Assembly (NCBI GenBank): GCA_031398745.1
Contig: JANNNX010000020.1
Location: 1 to 26,332 of the forward strand
Length of the DNA stretch: 26,332 nt
From: JANNNX01 sp031398745
GTDB taxonomy: Bacteria > Actinomycetota > Acidimicrobiia > Acidimicrobiales > CADCSY01
Reading direction: 5' to 3'
The notes beneath the pieces are model-generated. The model was not told the DNA's origin. It did not search any database and worked only from the letters and a program-made list of their open reading frames with translations. Made by a program: the position numbers and the translations under genes. Every line of letters starts with the position of its first letter. Position 1 is the stretch's first letter. Shown here in pieces: positions 12,421 to 19,541 of this stretch.

Positions 12421-13650
12421 TCAGGCGGCGTCGATGCGGGACGCCACACCGCTGTTGATGGACAGCACGTAGAGCTCGCCGGCGATGTCCTCGCCGAACG
12501 ACACGGCGCCGCCGGTGGGCACGTCGAGTCCGAGGTCGTGGAAGTCGTAGGTGCCGTCGCCCACCGGGGTCAGGGCCCAGATGGTCGAGGTCTCGTAGTC
12601 GGCGAAGAGGTAGGCACCCTGCAGCCGGGGGATCGCCGATCCCCGGTAGACGTAGCCCCCGGTCACCGAGATGCCCTGGTCGCGGGAGTACTCGTAGACC
12701 GGTGCCACCGCCCCGTCGGCGGCGTCGCCCCGGAAGGAGTGGGTGCCCTCCAGGGTGTTCCACCCCAGGTTGGCGCCGCGCTGCTGGCCGGCCGGGAGCC
12801 GGTCGATCTCCTCCCACTGATTCTGGCCGACGTCGCCGATCCACAGGTCGCCGGTCGCCCGGTCGAACGAGAAGCGCCACGGGTTGCGGAGCCCGGAGAC
12901 CCAGATCTCGGCTCTTCCGCCGCCGGCCGCGTAGGGGTTATCGGCCGGGCTGGCGTACGCCCCGGTGGCCGTCGCCCGGGGATCGATGCGCAGGATCTTG
13001 CCCAGCAGGGTGTCGGTCCGTTGACCATTGCCCTCCGGGTCGCCGCTCCCGCCGCCGTCGCCCAGGCCGAGATACAGGTAGCCGTCGGGACCGAAGGCGA
13101 CCTGGCCGCCGTTGTGGTTCGAGTAGGGCTGGGCCACCGACAGCACCCGGCGCCGGCTGTCCGGGTCGACGTCGGTGGCGCCGGGTCCCAGCGTCCACTC
13201 GTCGAGGGCGGTGTCGCCTGCGTCGTCGGTGTAATGGAGGTAGAGCCGACCGCCGTCGGGTGAGAAGGCCAGTCCGAGGAGCCCCCGCTCGGAGTCGGTG
13301 GTCGTGTCGTCGCCGATGTTTACCAGCGCTGCCGGGGCGACCTCGCCCCGCTCGACGACCCGGACCCGACCCTCTCGCTCGGCCACGTAGAGCACCTCCG
13401 CGAACCCCGGTCGGGTGGCCATCGCGGTCGGCGAGTCGACGCTGAAGGCGGCGGTGAGCTCGAGCTCCAGCCCGTCGAGCTGCGGGGTGGCGACCGGGGT
13501 CGTGGGCCCGGAGGTCGACGAGCTCGAGGGTGAGGTGATGGGCGTGGTCGACGTGGAATCGGCAGCCCGATCCGCCTCGCCGTCGCCGCAGCCGAACACG
13601 ACCATGGCAGTGAGGGCGACCAGCATCACGGGGGCGAAGGGGGAGCGCAC
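12421..13650 (-). CDS. Lipoprotein PQQ-type sugar dehydrogenase (glucose/sorbosone dehydrogenase family)
   Basis: 409 residues from a GTG at 13650. An N-terminal hydrophobic segment ending VVFGC gives a lipobox with Cys21, followed by a Ser/Thr/Pro-rich linker to about 56, so it is an exported lipoprotein. The rest is a six-bladed beta-propeller of the soluble aldose dehydrogenase type: SPTAMATRPGF, ERGLLGLAFSPDG, YSNHNGGQVAFGPDGYLYLG, GDGGGSGDPEGNGQ, GKILRIDP, GLRNPWRFSFDRATGDLWIGDVGQ and VTGGYVYRG. The family oxidises aldose sugars using PQQ and Ca, with His in the NHNGG motif as the likely base. Whether this cell makes PQQ is unknown. The minus-strand hexamer CACCAT lies 6 bases before the GTG. 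It is divergent from gtrA. Confidence 0.92.
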   Translation of the reverse strand: MRSPFAPVMLVALTAMVVFGCGDGEADRAADSTSTTPITSPSSSSTSGPTTPVATPQLDGLELELTAAFSVDSPTAMATRPGFAEVLYVAEREGRVRVVERGEVAPAALVNIGDDTTTDSERGLLGLAFSPDGGRLYLHYTDDAGDTALDEWTLGPGATDVDPDSRRRVLSVAQPYSNHNGGQVAFGPDGYLYLGLGDGGGSGDPEGNGQRTDTLLGKILRIDPRATATGAYASPADNPYAAGGGRAEIWVSGLRNPWRFSFDRATGDLWIGDVGQNQWEEIDRLPAGQQRGANLGWNTLEGTHSFRGDAADGAVAPVYEYSRDQGISVTGGYVYRGSAIPRLQGAYLFADYETSTIWALTPVGDGTYDFHDLGLDVPTGGAVSFGEDIAGELYVLSINSGVASRIDAA

Positions 13651-13656
13651 GCCGCC

Positions 13657-13662
13657 ATGGTG
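13657..13662 (-). promoter_or_regulatory. Candidate -10 (CACCAT) for the sugar dehydrogenase gene
   Basis: On the minus strand CACCAT lies 6 bases before the GTG at 13650. Only A2 and T6 of TANNNT match, so this is weak and rests mainly on the repeated 6-base spacing. Confidence 0.25.
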
Positions 13663-13764
13663 TCGGGTGGCGAGACGATCGCCACCGCGACGTTCGCAGC
13701 GTGGTGCCCGCGGCGCCGTGGGTGAACACCTGACCTGCGCGGCCTCGACTCGAGACCCGGCCAC

Positions 13765-13770
13765 TACCAT
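13765..13770 (+). promoter_or_regulatory. Candidate -10 (TACCAT) for the gtrA-like gene
   Basis: TACCAT ends 6 bases before the GTG at 13777. No Shine-Dalgarno site is present. Confidence 0.42.
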
Positions 13771-13776
13771 CGCCCG

Positions 13777-14232
13777 GTGCTCAGCGAGAAGGTGCGGGTC
13801 ACCGCGGCCGACCTGTACGCCCGCAAGCCGATCCGCTACATGATGGTCTCGGCGGTCGCCGTGGTCTCCACCCAGGCGTTGCTGCTGGTGCTCAACGGGG
13901 TCCTCGGGTGGGCACCGGTCACGTCCAACATCGCCGCCGTGGTCATCTCCAGTTGGCCGTCCTACATGCTGAACCGGGTCTGGGTCTGGGGCCGTCGGGG
14001 CGACCACGACATCTGGCGCGAGGTCGTGCCGTTCTGGTCGATGGCGCTCATCGGCCTCGGCCTCTCGACCGTCTTCGTGCATGTCGCCGCCGAGTGGAGC
14101 ACCGCCCCCCTGGTGGCCAACCTCGCCAACCTGGCCGCCTTCGGGTCGCTGTGGGTGGTCAAGTACCTGGTGCTCGACAGCGTGCTCTTCGGCCGGGTCC
14201 GAGAGGCCGCCGAGGAGCTCGCCTCGGCCTGA
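13777..14232 (+). CDS. GtrA-like small membrane protein
   Basis: 151 residues with four hydrophobic helices (about 22-42, 48-64, 88-104 and 114-137). Family hallmarks are RKPIRYMMVSAVAVVSTQALL at the start, SNIAAVVISSWPSYMLNRVWVW between helices 2 and 3, and LWVVKYLVLDSVLF at the end. GtrA proteins are thought to help move polyprenol-linked sugars across the membrane during cell surface glycan synthesis. It starts with a GTG behind a TACCAT hexamer and lies 5 bases before a methyltransferase gene in the same direction. The nearby glycosyltransferase gene on the other strand makes a shared role in surface glycan assembly plausible, by inference only. Confidence 0.9.
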   Translation: MLSEKVRVTAADLYARKPIRYMMVSAVAVVSTQALLLVLNGVLGWAPVTSNIAAVVISSWPSYMLNRVWVWGRRGDHDIWREVVPFWSMALIGLGLSTVFVHVAAEWSTAPLVANLANLAAFGSLWVVKYLVLDSVLFGRVREAAEELASA

Positions 14233-14237
14233 GCATC

Positions 14238-14885
14238 GTGGTGTCGCCCGCCCGCCCGACCCTCGACCCCCGCTGGCGAGACGCAGCCGAGCGAGCCACC
14301 GGGTTCATGCCCGCCGAGGAGGGGGAGGCGCTCCACCAGGCGGCGTTGGCCGCCGGCCGGGCGGTGGCCGGGGCGCCCTTCGTCGAGCTGGGCAGTTACT
14401 GCGGGAAGTCGGCCATCTACCTCGGCGCGGCAGCCGAGGTGGTCGGTACCCAGGTCTTCTGCGTCGACCACCACCGGGGATCGGAGGAGAACCAGGCCGG
14501 CTGGGAGCACCACGACCCGTCGCTGGTCGACCCGGCGTCGGGTCTGATGGACACCCTGCCCCGGTTCCGGCGGACCATCTTCGACGCCGGCCTGGAGGGC
14601 ACCGTCATCGCCGTGGTCGGCGACTCGCCGACCGTGGCCCGCCACTGGTCGACCCCCTGCGCCCTGGTGTTCATCGACGGCGGCCACGGCCCGGTGCCGG
14701 CCCATGCCGACTATGACGCCTGGGCCTCGGCGGTCGCGCCGGGGGGGACGTTGGCCATCCATGACGTGTTCCCCGACCCCGCCGATGGCGGTCGCCCGCC
14801 CTATGAGCTGTACCTCCGGGCCCTCGGCGACGGTTTCGTCGAGGTGGGTGCGACCGGTTCGCTCCGGGTGCTGCGTCGAGCCTGA
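14238..14885 (+). CDS. Class I SAM-dependent methyltransferase (Methyltransf_24-like)
   Basis: 215 residues from the GTG at 14238; the next codon is also GTG. The AdoMet motif is FVELGSYCGKSAIYLG (48-63), with the acidic strand VFCVDHHRGSEEN (73-85) and later ALVFIDGGHG and GGTLAIHDVFPD. These match the Methyltransf_24 group of class I methyltransferases, which often act on sugars, lipids or small metabolites. It is translated right after the GtrA-like gene (5-base gap), suggesting one operon. It converges on the helical-barrel gene, leaving 24 bases between stops. The substrate is unknown; the link to the glycosyltransferase cluster next door is inferred from position. Confidence 0.87.
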   Translation: MVSPARPTLDPRWRDAAERATGFMPAEEGEALHQAALAAGRAVAGAPFVELGSYCGKSAIYLGAAAEVVGTQVFCVDHHRGSEENQAGWEHHDPSLVDPASGLMDTLPRFRRTIFDAGLEGTVIAVVGDSPTVARHWSTPCALVFIDGGHGPVPAHADYDAWASAVAPGGTLAIHDVFPDPADGGRPPYELYLRALGDGFVEVGATGSLRVLRRA

Positions 14886-14909
14886 GGGCCTTCGCCCCGG
14901 CCACCGCCT

Positions 14910-15998
14910 CTAGTCGAGGCTGGGGTCGGTGTCGGCGCCCGGGTCGAGGTCGAGGCCCAGCACCCGGGGCAGCTGGGCGGCCTCGGGGTCGACCAGTACC
15001 GGCCAGGCCGGCGTGGTCCGGGTCAGGGCATCGGCCGCCAGCACCTCGGCTGCCGCGGTGTACGACGAGCGCTCCATGTCCGGGAAGTAGATCTCCTCAG
15101 GGTGGACGATCCCGGTGAAGTAGCGCCCGTCGTCGTCTCGGAGGCGCTGTGACCAGCGGAAGAGGTCCCACGCCCGCTCGTCCTCACCGACCGCTAGGTG
15201 GGCCAGGACGCACTCGCAGGTCTCGGCGGCGGTCACCCACGGCCGGTCGCTCACGCAGCGGGTGCCCTTGCCCTCCATGATGAACGTGTCCCATCCCTCG
15301 GCCAGGCGCCGCCGACCAGCGTCGCCGCCGATGGCCCCGGTGAGCACCGGGTAGTACCAGTCCATGGCCCAGCGGTCCTTCGGGCTGAATGCGTCGGGGA
15401 CCTCGGCCACGACGTGGACCAGGCGGGCCAGCGCCAGCTCCCAGTCGGGTCGTTCGGCGCCGACCTCGCCGGCGATGGCCAGGGCCGCCCGCATCGAATG
15501 CGAGATCGACGCAGAGCCGGTGAGCAGGGCAAACGACCACGGCGTCCCGTCGGGGTGGCGGGCCCAGAGGATCTCGCCCCGGGGGGTCTGGAGCCCGAGC
15601 ACGAACTCGACGGCAGCGTCGACCACCGGCCACATGGTCTCGAGGAAGCCCCGGTCGCCGGTGAGGAGGTGGTGGTGCCACACGCCGGTGGCGACATAGG
15701 CGCACACGTTGGCGTCGAGCTTGGCGTCCTCCACGCCGTCGGCCACGTAGTACTGGTGCCAGGCGCCGTCGTCGCGCTGGTGGTCGACCAGCCACTGGTA
15801 GGCCCGGTCGGCCTCGGCAAGGCGGCCCCCGACGGCGAGCGCCATGGCCGCCTCGACGTGGTTCCAGGGGTCGGCGTGACCGCCCGGGAACCACAGAACC
15901 AGGCCCGAGGGGAGCTGGAGGTCGGCCACCGCGTCGACCGTGGCCGAAAGGGCGGCGGCCGACAGGACGCCGGGGACCTCGAGGGGCGTGGAGCTCAT
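14910..15998 (-). CDS. Helical-barrel protein (prenyltransferase/squalene cyclase-like or six-hairpin glycosidase-like)
   Basis: 362 residues, no signal peptide. Repeated helix pairs with aromatic-rich turns are seen: GLVLWFPGGHADPWNHVEAAMAL, AYQWLVDHQRDDGAWHQYY, KLDANVCAYVATGVWHHHLL, PVVDAAVEFVLGLQTPRGEILWA and CECVLAHLAVGEDERAWDLF. The DGAWHQYY and PRGEILWA turns recall the QW-like repeats of alpha/alpha toroids, and such proteins are often labelled prenyltransferase. The WNHVEAAMAL segment also fits a six-hairpin glycosidase. Neither activity is proven, and I see no definite catalytic DXDD or DDXXD motif. Its ATG overlaps the preceding methyltransferase stop by 4 bases (15995-15998), so it is the last gene of the hemE operon train. 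Confidence 0.8.
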   Translation of the reverse strand: MSSTPLEVPGVLSAAALSATVDAVADLQLPSGLVLWFPGGHADPWNHVEAAMALAVGGRLAEADRAYQWLVDHQRDDGAWHQYYVADGVEDAKLDANVCAYVATGVWHHHLLTGDRGFLETMWPVVDAAVEFVLGLQTPRGEILWARHPDGTPWSFALLTGSASISHSMRAALAIAGEVGAERPDWELALARLVHVVAEVPDAFSPKDRWAMDWYYPVLTGAIGGDAGRRRLAEGWDTFIMEGKGTRCVSDRPWVTAAETCECVLAHLAVGEDERAWDLFRWSQRLRDDDGRYFTGIVHPEEIYFPDMERSSYTAAAEVLAADALTRTTPAWPVLVDPEAAQLPRVLGLDLDPGADTDPSLD

Positions 15999-16729
15999 CG
16001 GCCGAACCCGGGCTCAGGCTTGCGGGCGTAGACCACCAGGCTCTTGCCCAGCACCGGCGACAGCACGTGGTCGGCCAGCCGGGTCAGCACCGGGGCCCGC
16101 TCGATGTCCCACACCAGGAGGCGGTGGTAGGCCCGGACCGCCGGATGGTCCTCGACCGTGGTGCCCACCGCGCAACGCAGCCACCAGTAGGCCGAGTGCA
16201 GCCCGTGGGCCCGGTGGTGCCCGACGATCTCCAGTCCGGCGTCGAGCAGCCGGCGCTCGAGGGCCGTCCGGGTGTAGATCCGCACGTGGCCGCCGGGCAC
16301 GTGCGGGGCGTGGTACTCGTCCGACAGCGCCCAGCAGATCCGCTCGGGCAGCCACGACGGCACGGTGACGGCCAGGGTGCCCCCCGGGCGCAGGACCCGG
16401 GCCAACTCGGCCGCCGCGGCCCGGTCGGCGGGGATGTGCTCCATGACCTCGGAGGCCACCACCCGGTCGAAGGCGCCGTCGGGGAAGGGCAGCCGCAGGG
16501 CATCGGCGTTGGCCACCGTGCCGGCCGCCCCGGCGGGCAGCTCGCCGGCCTGTCCGATGAGGGCAAAGAGGTCGCGGACCTCCTTCAGGTCGGCCAGGCT
16601 GGTGTCGAGAGCGACCACGACCGCCCCCCGCTTGGCCGCCTCGAAGGCATGACGCCCCGCACCGCAGCCCAGGTCGAGCAGTCGCTCACCGGGCTGGAGG
16701 CCGAGCGTGTCGAAGCGCAGGGTCAGCAC
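15995..16729 (-). CDS. Class I SAM-dependent methyltransferase (Methyltransf_11-like)
   Basis: 244 residues from a GTG at 16729 that overlaps the end of the glycosyltransferase gene by 7 bases. Motif I is LLDLGCGAGRHAFEAAKRG (18-36), the acidic strand is VVVALDTSLADL, and the post-II region reads LPFPDGAFDRVVASEVMEHIP followed by RVLRPGGTLAVTVPSWLPE, as in Methyltransf_11 enzymes. The C-terminal half includes SDEYHAPHVPGGHVRIYT, possibly contacting the acceptor. It resembles methyltransferases that act on ubiquinone-like, glycolipid or sugar acceptors. Tight coupling to the glycosyltransferase upstream and the barrel protein downstream implies one pathway, whose product I cannot name. Confidence 0.9.
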   Translation of the reverse strand: MLTLRFDTLGLQPGERLLDLGCGAGRHAFEAAKRGAVVVALDTSLADLKEVRDLFALIGQAGELPAGAAGTVANADALRLPFPDGAFDRVVASEVMEHIPADRAAAAELARVLRPGGTLAVTVPSWLPERICWALSDEYHAPHVPGGHVRIYTRTALERRLLDAGLEIVGHHRAHGLHSAYWWLRCAVGTTVEDHPAVRAYHRLLVWDIERAPVLTRLADHVLSPVLGKSLVVYARKPEPGFGR

Positions 16730-17985
16730 GGCGTCTCGGCGAGGGCGATGACCTCGCGGTAGAGGGCGACGGTCTGCTCGGCCGTCGACTGCCAGGTGTA
16801 GCGCTCGACGGCCCGGGTTCGGCCGGCGGCCCCCACCCGGGCCCGACGCTCGGGGTCGGCCAGCAGCTCGAGCAGGGTGGTGGCCAACGCCCCCGCGTCG
16901 CCCGGCGCGACCAGCACCGCGGTGGTGCCGTCGGCGCCGACCACCTCGGGGATGGCCCCGCCGGTGGTGGCCACCAGCGGTACGCCGGCGGCCATGGCCT
17001 CGACCGCGGGTAGGGAGAACCCTTCGTAGAGCGAGGGCACCACGGCCAGCTCGGCCTCGGCATAGAGCTCGACCAACCGCTGGTCGGAGGCACCGTGGAC
17101 GAACTCGATGGCCGAGCCCAGGCCGAGCTGTTCCACGGTGCGCATGACCGGGCCCCGAGCGCTGGGCCGTCCGATCACCACCAGGTGGGCGTCGTCGCGC
17201 TCGGTGCGCACCTTGGCCAGTGCCTCGAGCAGGTGAACCAGGCCCTTCATGGGCACGTCGGACGACGTGGTGGTCATGAGTCGGCCGGGGATCCGGTCGA
17301 TGCCGGGAAGGGGGCGGAACAGGGTGGCATCGACGCCCACGTTGACCACCCGGAGGCGGTCGGGGTCGATGCCGTGGCCGGCCACGATGTCGCCCCGGCT
17401 CGACTCCGACACGGTGGTGATCACCGGGAGCTGGCGGGCCACCCGGGTCTGCATGCGGGTGAAGGCGTACCACCGCCGGAGGCTGACCTGGCGCCACGGG
17501 CCGCGGGCGTGGGCCAGCTCCACCGCTCGGTCGACGGTGATGGGGTGGTGGATCGTTCCCAGGACCGGCAACCCCATGGCCTGGATGCGCAGCAGGCCGT
17601 CACCCAGGCACTGGTTGTCGTGGACGACGTCGAAGTCGTCGAGCCTTGCGGCCAGGGCGTCGGCCGCCCGCATCGAGAACGCCCACGGCTCGGGGAACCC
17701 ACCGGTCGCCATGCGGGCCAGCTCGCCCAGGTCGGTCCGGGAGGTCAGCTCGTTGGGCCAGGGCAGCCGGAACGGGTCGTGGTCGCGGTAGAGGTCGAGG
17801 CCACGGAGCCGGTGCAACGGGACCCGGTCCTCGTCGATCTCGGGGTACGGGGGGCCCGAGAACACCTCGACGTGGTGGCCGAGGGTGTGCAGGGAGTGGG
17901 CCAGATGCCGGGTGTACACCCCCTGTCCACCCACGTGCGCCTTGCCCCGGTACACCAGCAGGGCGACTCGGAGTGGCCCGGACAT
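16723..17985 (-). CDS. GT4-family glycosyltransferase
   Basis: 420 residues, GT-B fold. The N-terminal domain starts LRVALLVYRGKAHVGGQGVYTRHLAHSL with the Gly-rich acceptor loop. The middle has HDNQCLGDGLL, TIHHPITVDR and ITTVSESSRGDI. The C-terminal nucleotide-sugar domain has VVNVGVDATLFRPLPG, HLVVIGRP and the EX7E motif in SLYEGFSLPAVEAMAAGVPLVATTGGAIPEVVG. These define a retaining GT4 enzyme using an NDP-sugar, probably cytoplasmic at the inner membrane face. No signal peptide or membrane helix is seen. The ATG at 17985 lies 32 bases after lnt without a clear Shine-Dalgarno site. The sugar and acceptor are not predictable. Confidence 0.92.
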   Translation of the reverse strand: MSGPLRVALLVYRGKAHVGGQGVYTRHLAHSLHTLGHHVEVFSGPPYPEIDEDRVPLHRLRGLDLYRDHDPFRLPWPNELTSRTDLGELARMATGGFPEPWAFSMRAADALAARLDDFDVVHDNQCLGDGLLRIQAMGLPVLGTIHHPITVDRAVELAHARGPWRQVSLRRWYAFTRMQTRVARQLPVITTVSESSRGDIVAGHGIDPDRLRVVNVGVDATLFRPLPGIDRIPGRLMTTTSSDVPMKGLVHLLEALAKVRTERDDAHLVVIGRPSARGPVMRTVEQLGLGSAIEFVHGASDQRLVELYAEAELAVVPSLYEGFSLPAVEAMAAGVPLVATTGGAIPEVVGADGTTAVLVAPGDAGALATTLLELLADPERRARVGAAGRTRAVERYTWQSTAEQTVALYREVIALAETPC

Positions 17986-18017
17986 CGGGAAAGGGTCGCC
18001 GTTTGCGTGCCTGGCGG

Positions 18018-19541
18018 TCAACTCAGGTGCACGCTGGGTGTCGCTGCGGTGGCGCGACGGCGGGCCCGCGCCCACCCCATGACCAGCGCCAGGACGGCCG
18101 CCGCCAGCCACGGCCCGTCGCCCAGGGCGACGTAGATCGTCTCTCCCGACCGGCGCTCGACGGTGCCGGTCAGCACCGTCGCCTCGGTCAGGTCGCTGTG
18201 CTGGGTCACGGTGCCGTCGGCGTCGATGATGGCCGAGTAGCCCGTGGGCGCAGCCTGGAGCACGGCTCGCCCGGTCTCGATGGCGCGGAGCCGCGAGGCG
18301 CCGAGCTCGAGGGCCGGCATCTGGCCGGTCGAGTACGACGCCGCGTTGGTGGGGATCACCACGACCTCGCCGCCGGCGGCGACGGCCTGGCGCGTGATGC
18401 GGGCGAAGAAGGTCTCGTAGCTGATCCCCACCCCGAGGGTCCCGACCGGGGTCTCGAGCACCGGCGTGCCGGTGCCGGCGATGGCGTCGCGGGGCACCGC
18501 GCTGACGTCGGCCAGCGACTCGATCAGGGACCGCAGCGGGATGTACTCCCCGAAGGGCACCCGTTGCTGTTTGTCGTAGCGGGCGACGATCTCTCCGTCG
18601 GGCCCCCAGGCCACCGCTGCGTTGCGGAAGCCGTCGTCGCCCACGTCTTCGGTGACCCCGACCACGAGCGTGGTCCGGAGGGTGCGGGCCAGCTCCGAGA
18701 GATCGTCGGCTTCGGGGGCGTCGGCCACGTCGGCCACGTCGACCTTGACCACGTTCTCGGGCCAGAGCACGAGGTCGGTGCCCGGCTCGACGTCGGTGGT
18801 GCGGTCGACGTGGCGGGCGTAGACGACCCGCGCCGACTCGGGGTCGGCTCGGGTGCCCTGCTCGCCCCCGCCCTGGACGATGGCCACCGAGAACGAGCTC
18901 TCGATCTGACCCTGGGGGGCGACCTGGGCCCCGGCGGCGGCGATGGCCACGACGGCCAGGCCGACGGCGACGGGACGCCAGGACCGGCCCACGAGATGTG
19001 CCACCGCCACTCCGGCCACCCCGACGGCGGCAGCCAGCAGCAGCGGTCCACCGACTCGGGCCAGGTCGTCGAGCGGTCCTCCGATCTGGGTTTGGGCCGG
19101 GGTGGCGATGGGCACGCCGCCGAAGGGAACGACGCTGCGGACCCACTCGACCACGGCCAGCGCCCCCGGCAGGGCCAGCCAGGTCGGCGCCGCCCCCGGG
19201 CCGCGCCCAGGGCCCGACCCGAGAACGGGGGGCGGGACCAGGAACAGGGGCACGGCGGTGAGGGCGACCACGATGCCCACCGCGGCCACGTAGCCGGGGA
19301 CGGTGAACTCGATCGCCCAGGCCATGCCCGGGAACAGGAAGCCGGCCGACACCCCGACGGCCAGGCCCAGGCGACCCCAGCGGTCGCGGCCCTCGAGCAG
19401 GACCACGAACCCGGCCACGCCGAGGATGCTGAGGGGCCACCAGCCCCAGGGCGGCAGCCCGGCCGCCACCAGCACGCCGGCGGCCACCGGACCGCCGGCC
19501 GCGCCCAGCCGCTCGAGGGCGCCGGGCCGCTGCGGCGTCAA
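18018..19541 (-). CDS. lnt: Apolipoprotein N-acyltransferase-like protein (Lnt), Ser in place of catalytic Cys
   Basis: 507 residues from a TTG at 19541 that overlaps the hemY stop by 4 bases (TTGA). The first ~205 residues hold multiple membrane helices (GVLVAAGLPPWGWWPLSILG and others). The rest is a nitrilase-like domain facing the periplasmic side. The triad positions are Glu262 in LVLWPENV, Lys324 in RYDKQQRVPFGEYIP, and position 374 in VGISYETFF. The last is Cys in E. coli Lnt (Glu267-Lys335-Cys387, ICYE), but here the codon at 18420-18422 is AGC, Ser. Lnt transfers a third acyl chain to the N-terminal Cys of lipoproteins through a Cys thioester. The spacing and other motifs (PTNAASYSTGQ, RLRAIETGRAVLQAAPTGYSA) fit Lnt well. 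Whether Ser supports catalysis is open. Confidence 0.88.
   Translation of the reverse strand: MTPQRPGALERLGAAGGPVAAGVLVAAGLPPWGWWPLSILGVAGFVVLLEGRDRWGRLGLAVGVSAGFLFPGMAWAIEFTVPGYVAAVGIVVALTAVPLFLVPPPVLGSGPGRGPGAAPTWLALPGALAVVEWVRSVVPFGGVPIATPAQTQIGGPLDDLARVGGPLLLAAAVGVAGVAVAHLVGRSWRPVAVGLAVVAIAAAGAQVAPQGQIESSFSVAIVQGGGEQGTRADPESARVVYARHVDRTTDVEPGTDLVLWPENVVKVDVADVADAPEADDLSELARTLRTTLVVGVTEDVGDDGFRNAAVAWGPDGEIVARYDKQQRVPFGEYIPLRSLIESLADVSAVPRDAIAGTGTPVLETPVGTLGVGISYETFFARITRQAVAAGGEVVVIPTNAASYSTGQMPALELGASRLRAIETGRAVLQAAPTGYSAIIDADGTVTQHSDLTEATVLTGTVERRSGETIYVALGDGPWLAAAVLALVMGWARARRRATAATPSVHLS

Noticed and set aside
14886..14909. Terminator between the convergent methyltransferase and barrel genes
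   Set aside because: The 24-base gap shows no stem longer than a few base pairs.
15198..18135. Long plus-strand frames opposite the glycosyltransferase, methyltransferase and barrel genes
   Set aside because: Antisense shadows of high-GC coding DNA; the minus-strand frames show complete enzyme motifs and coupled starts.
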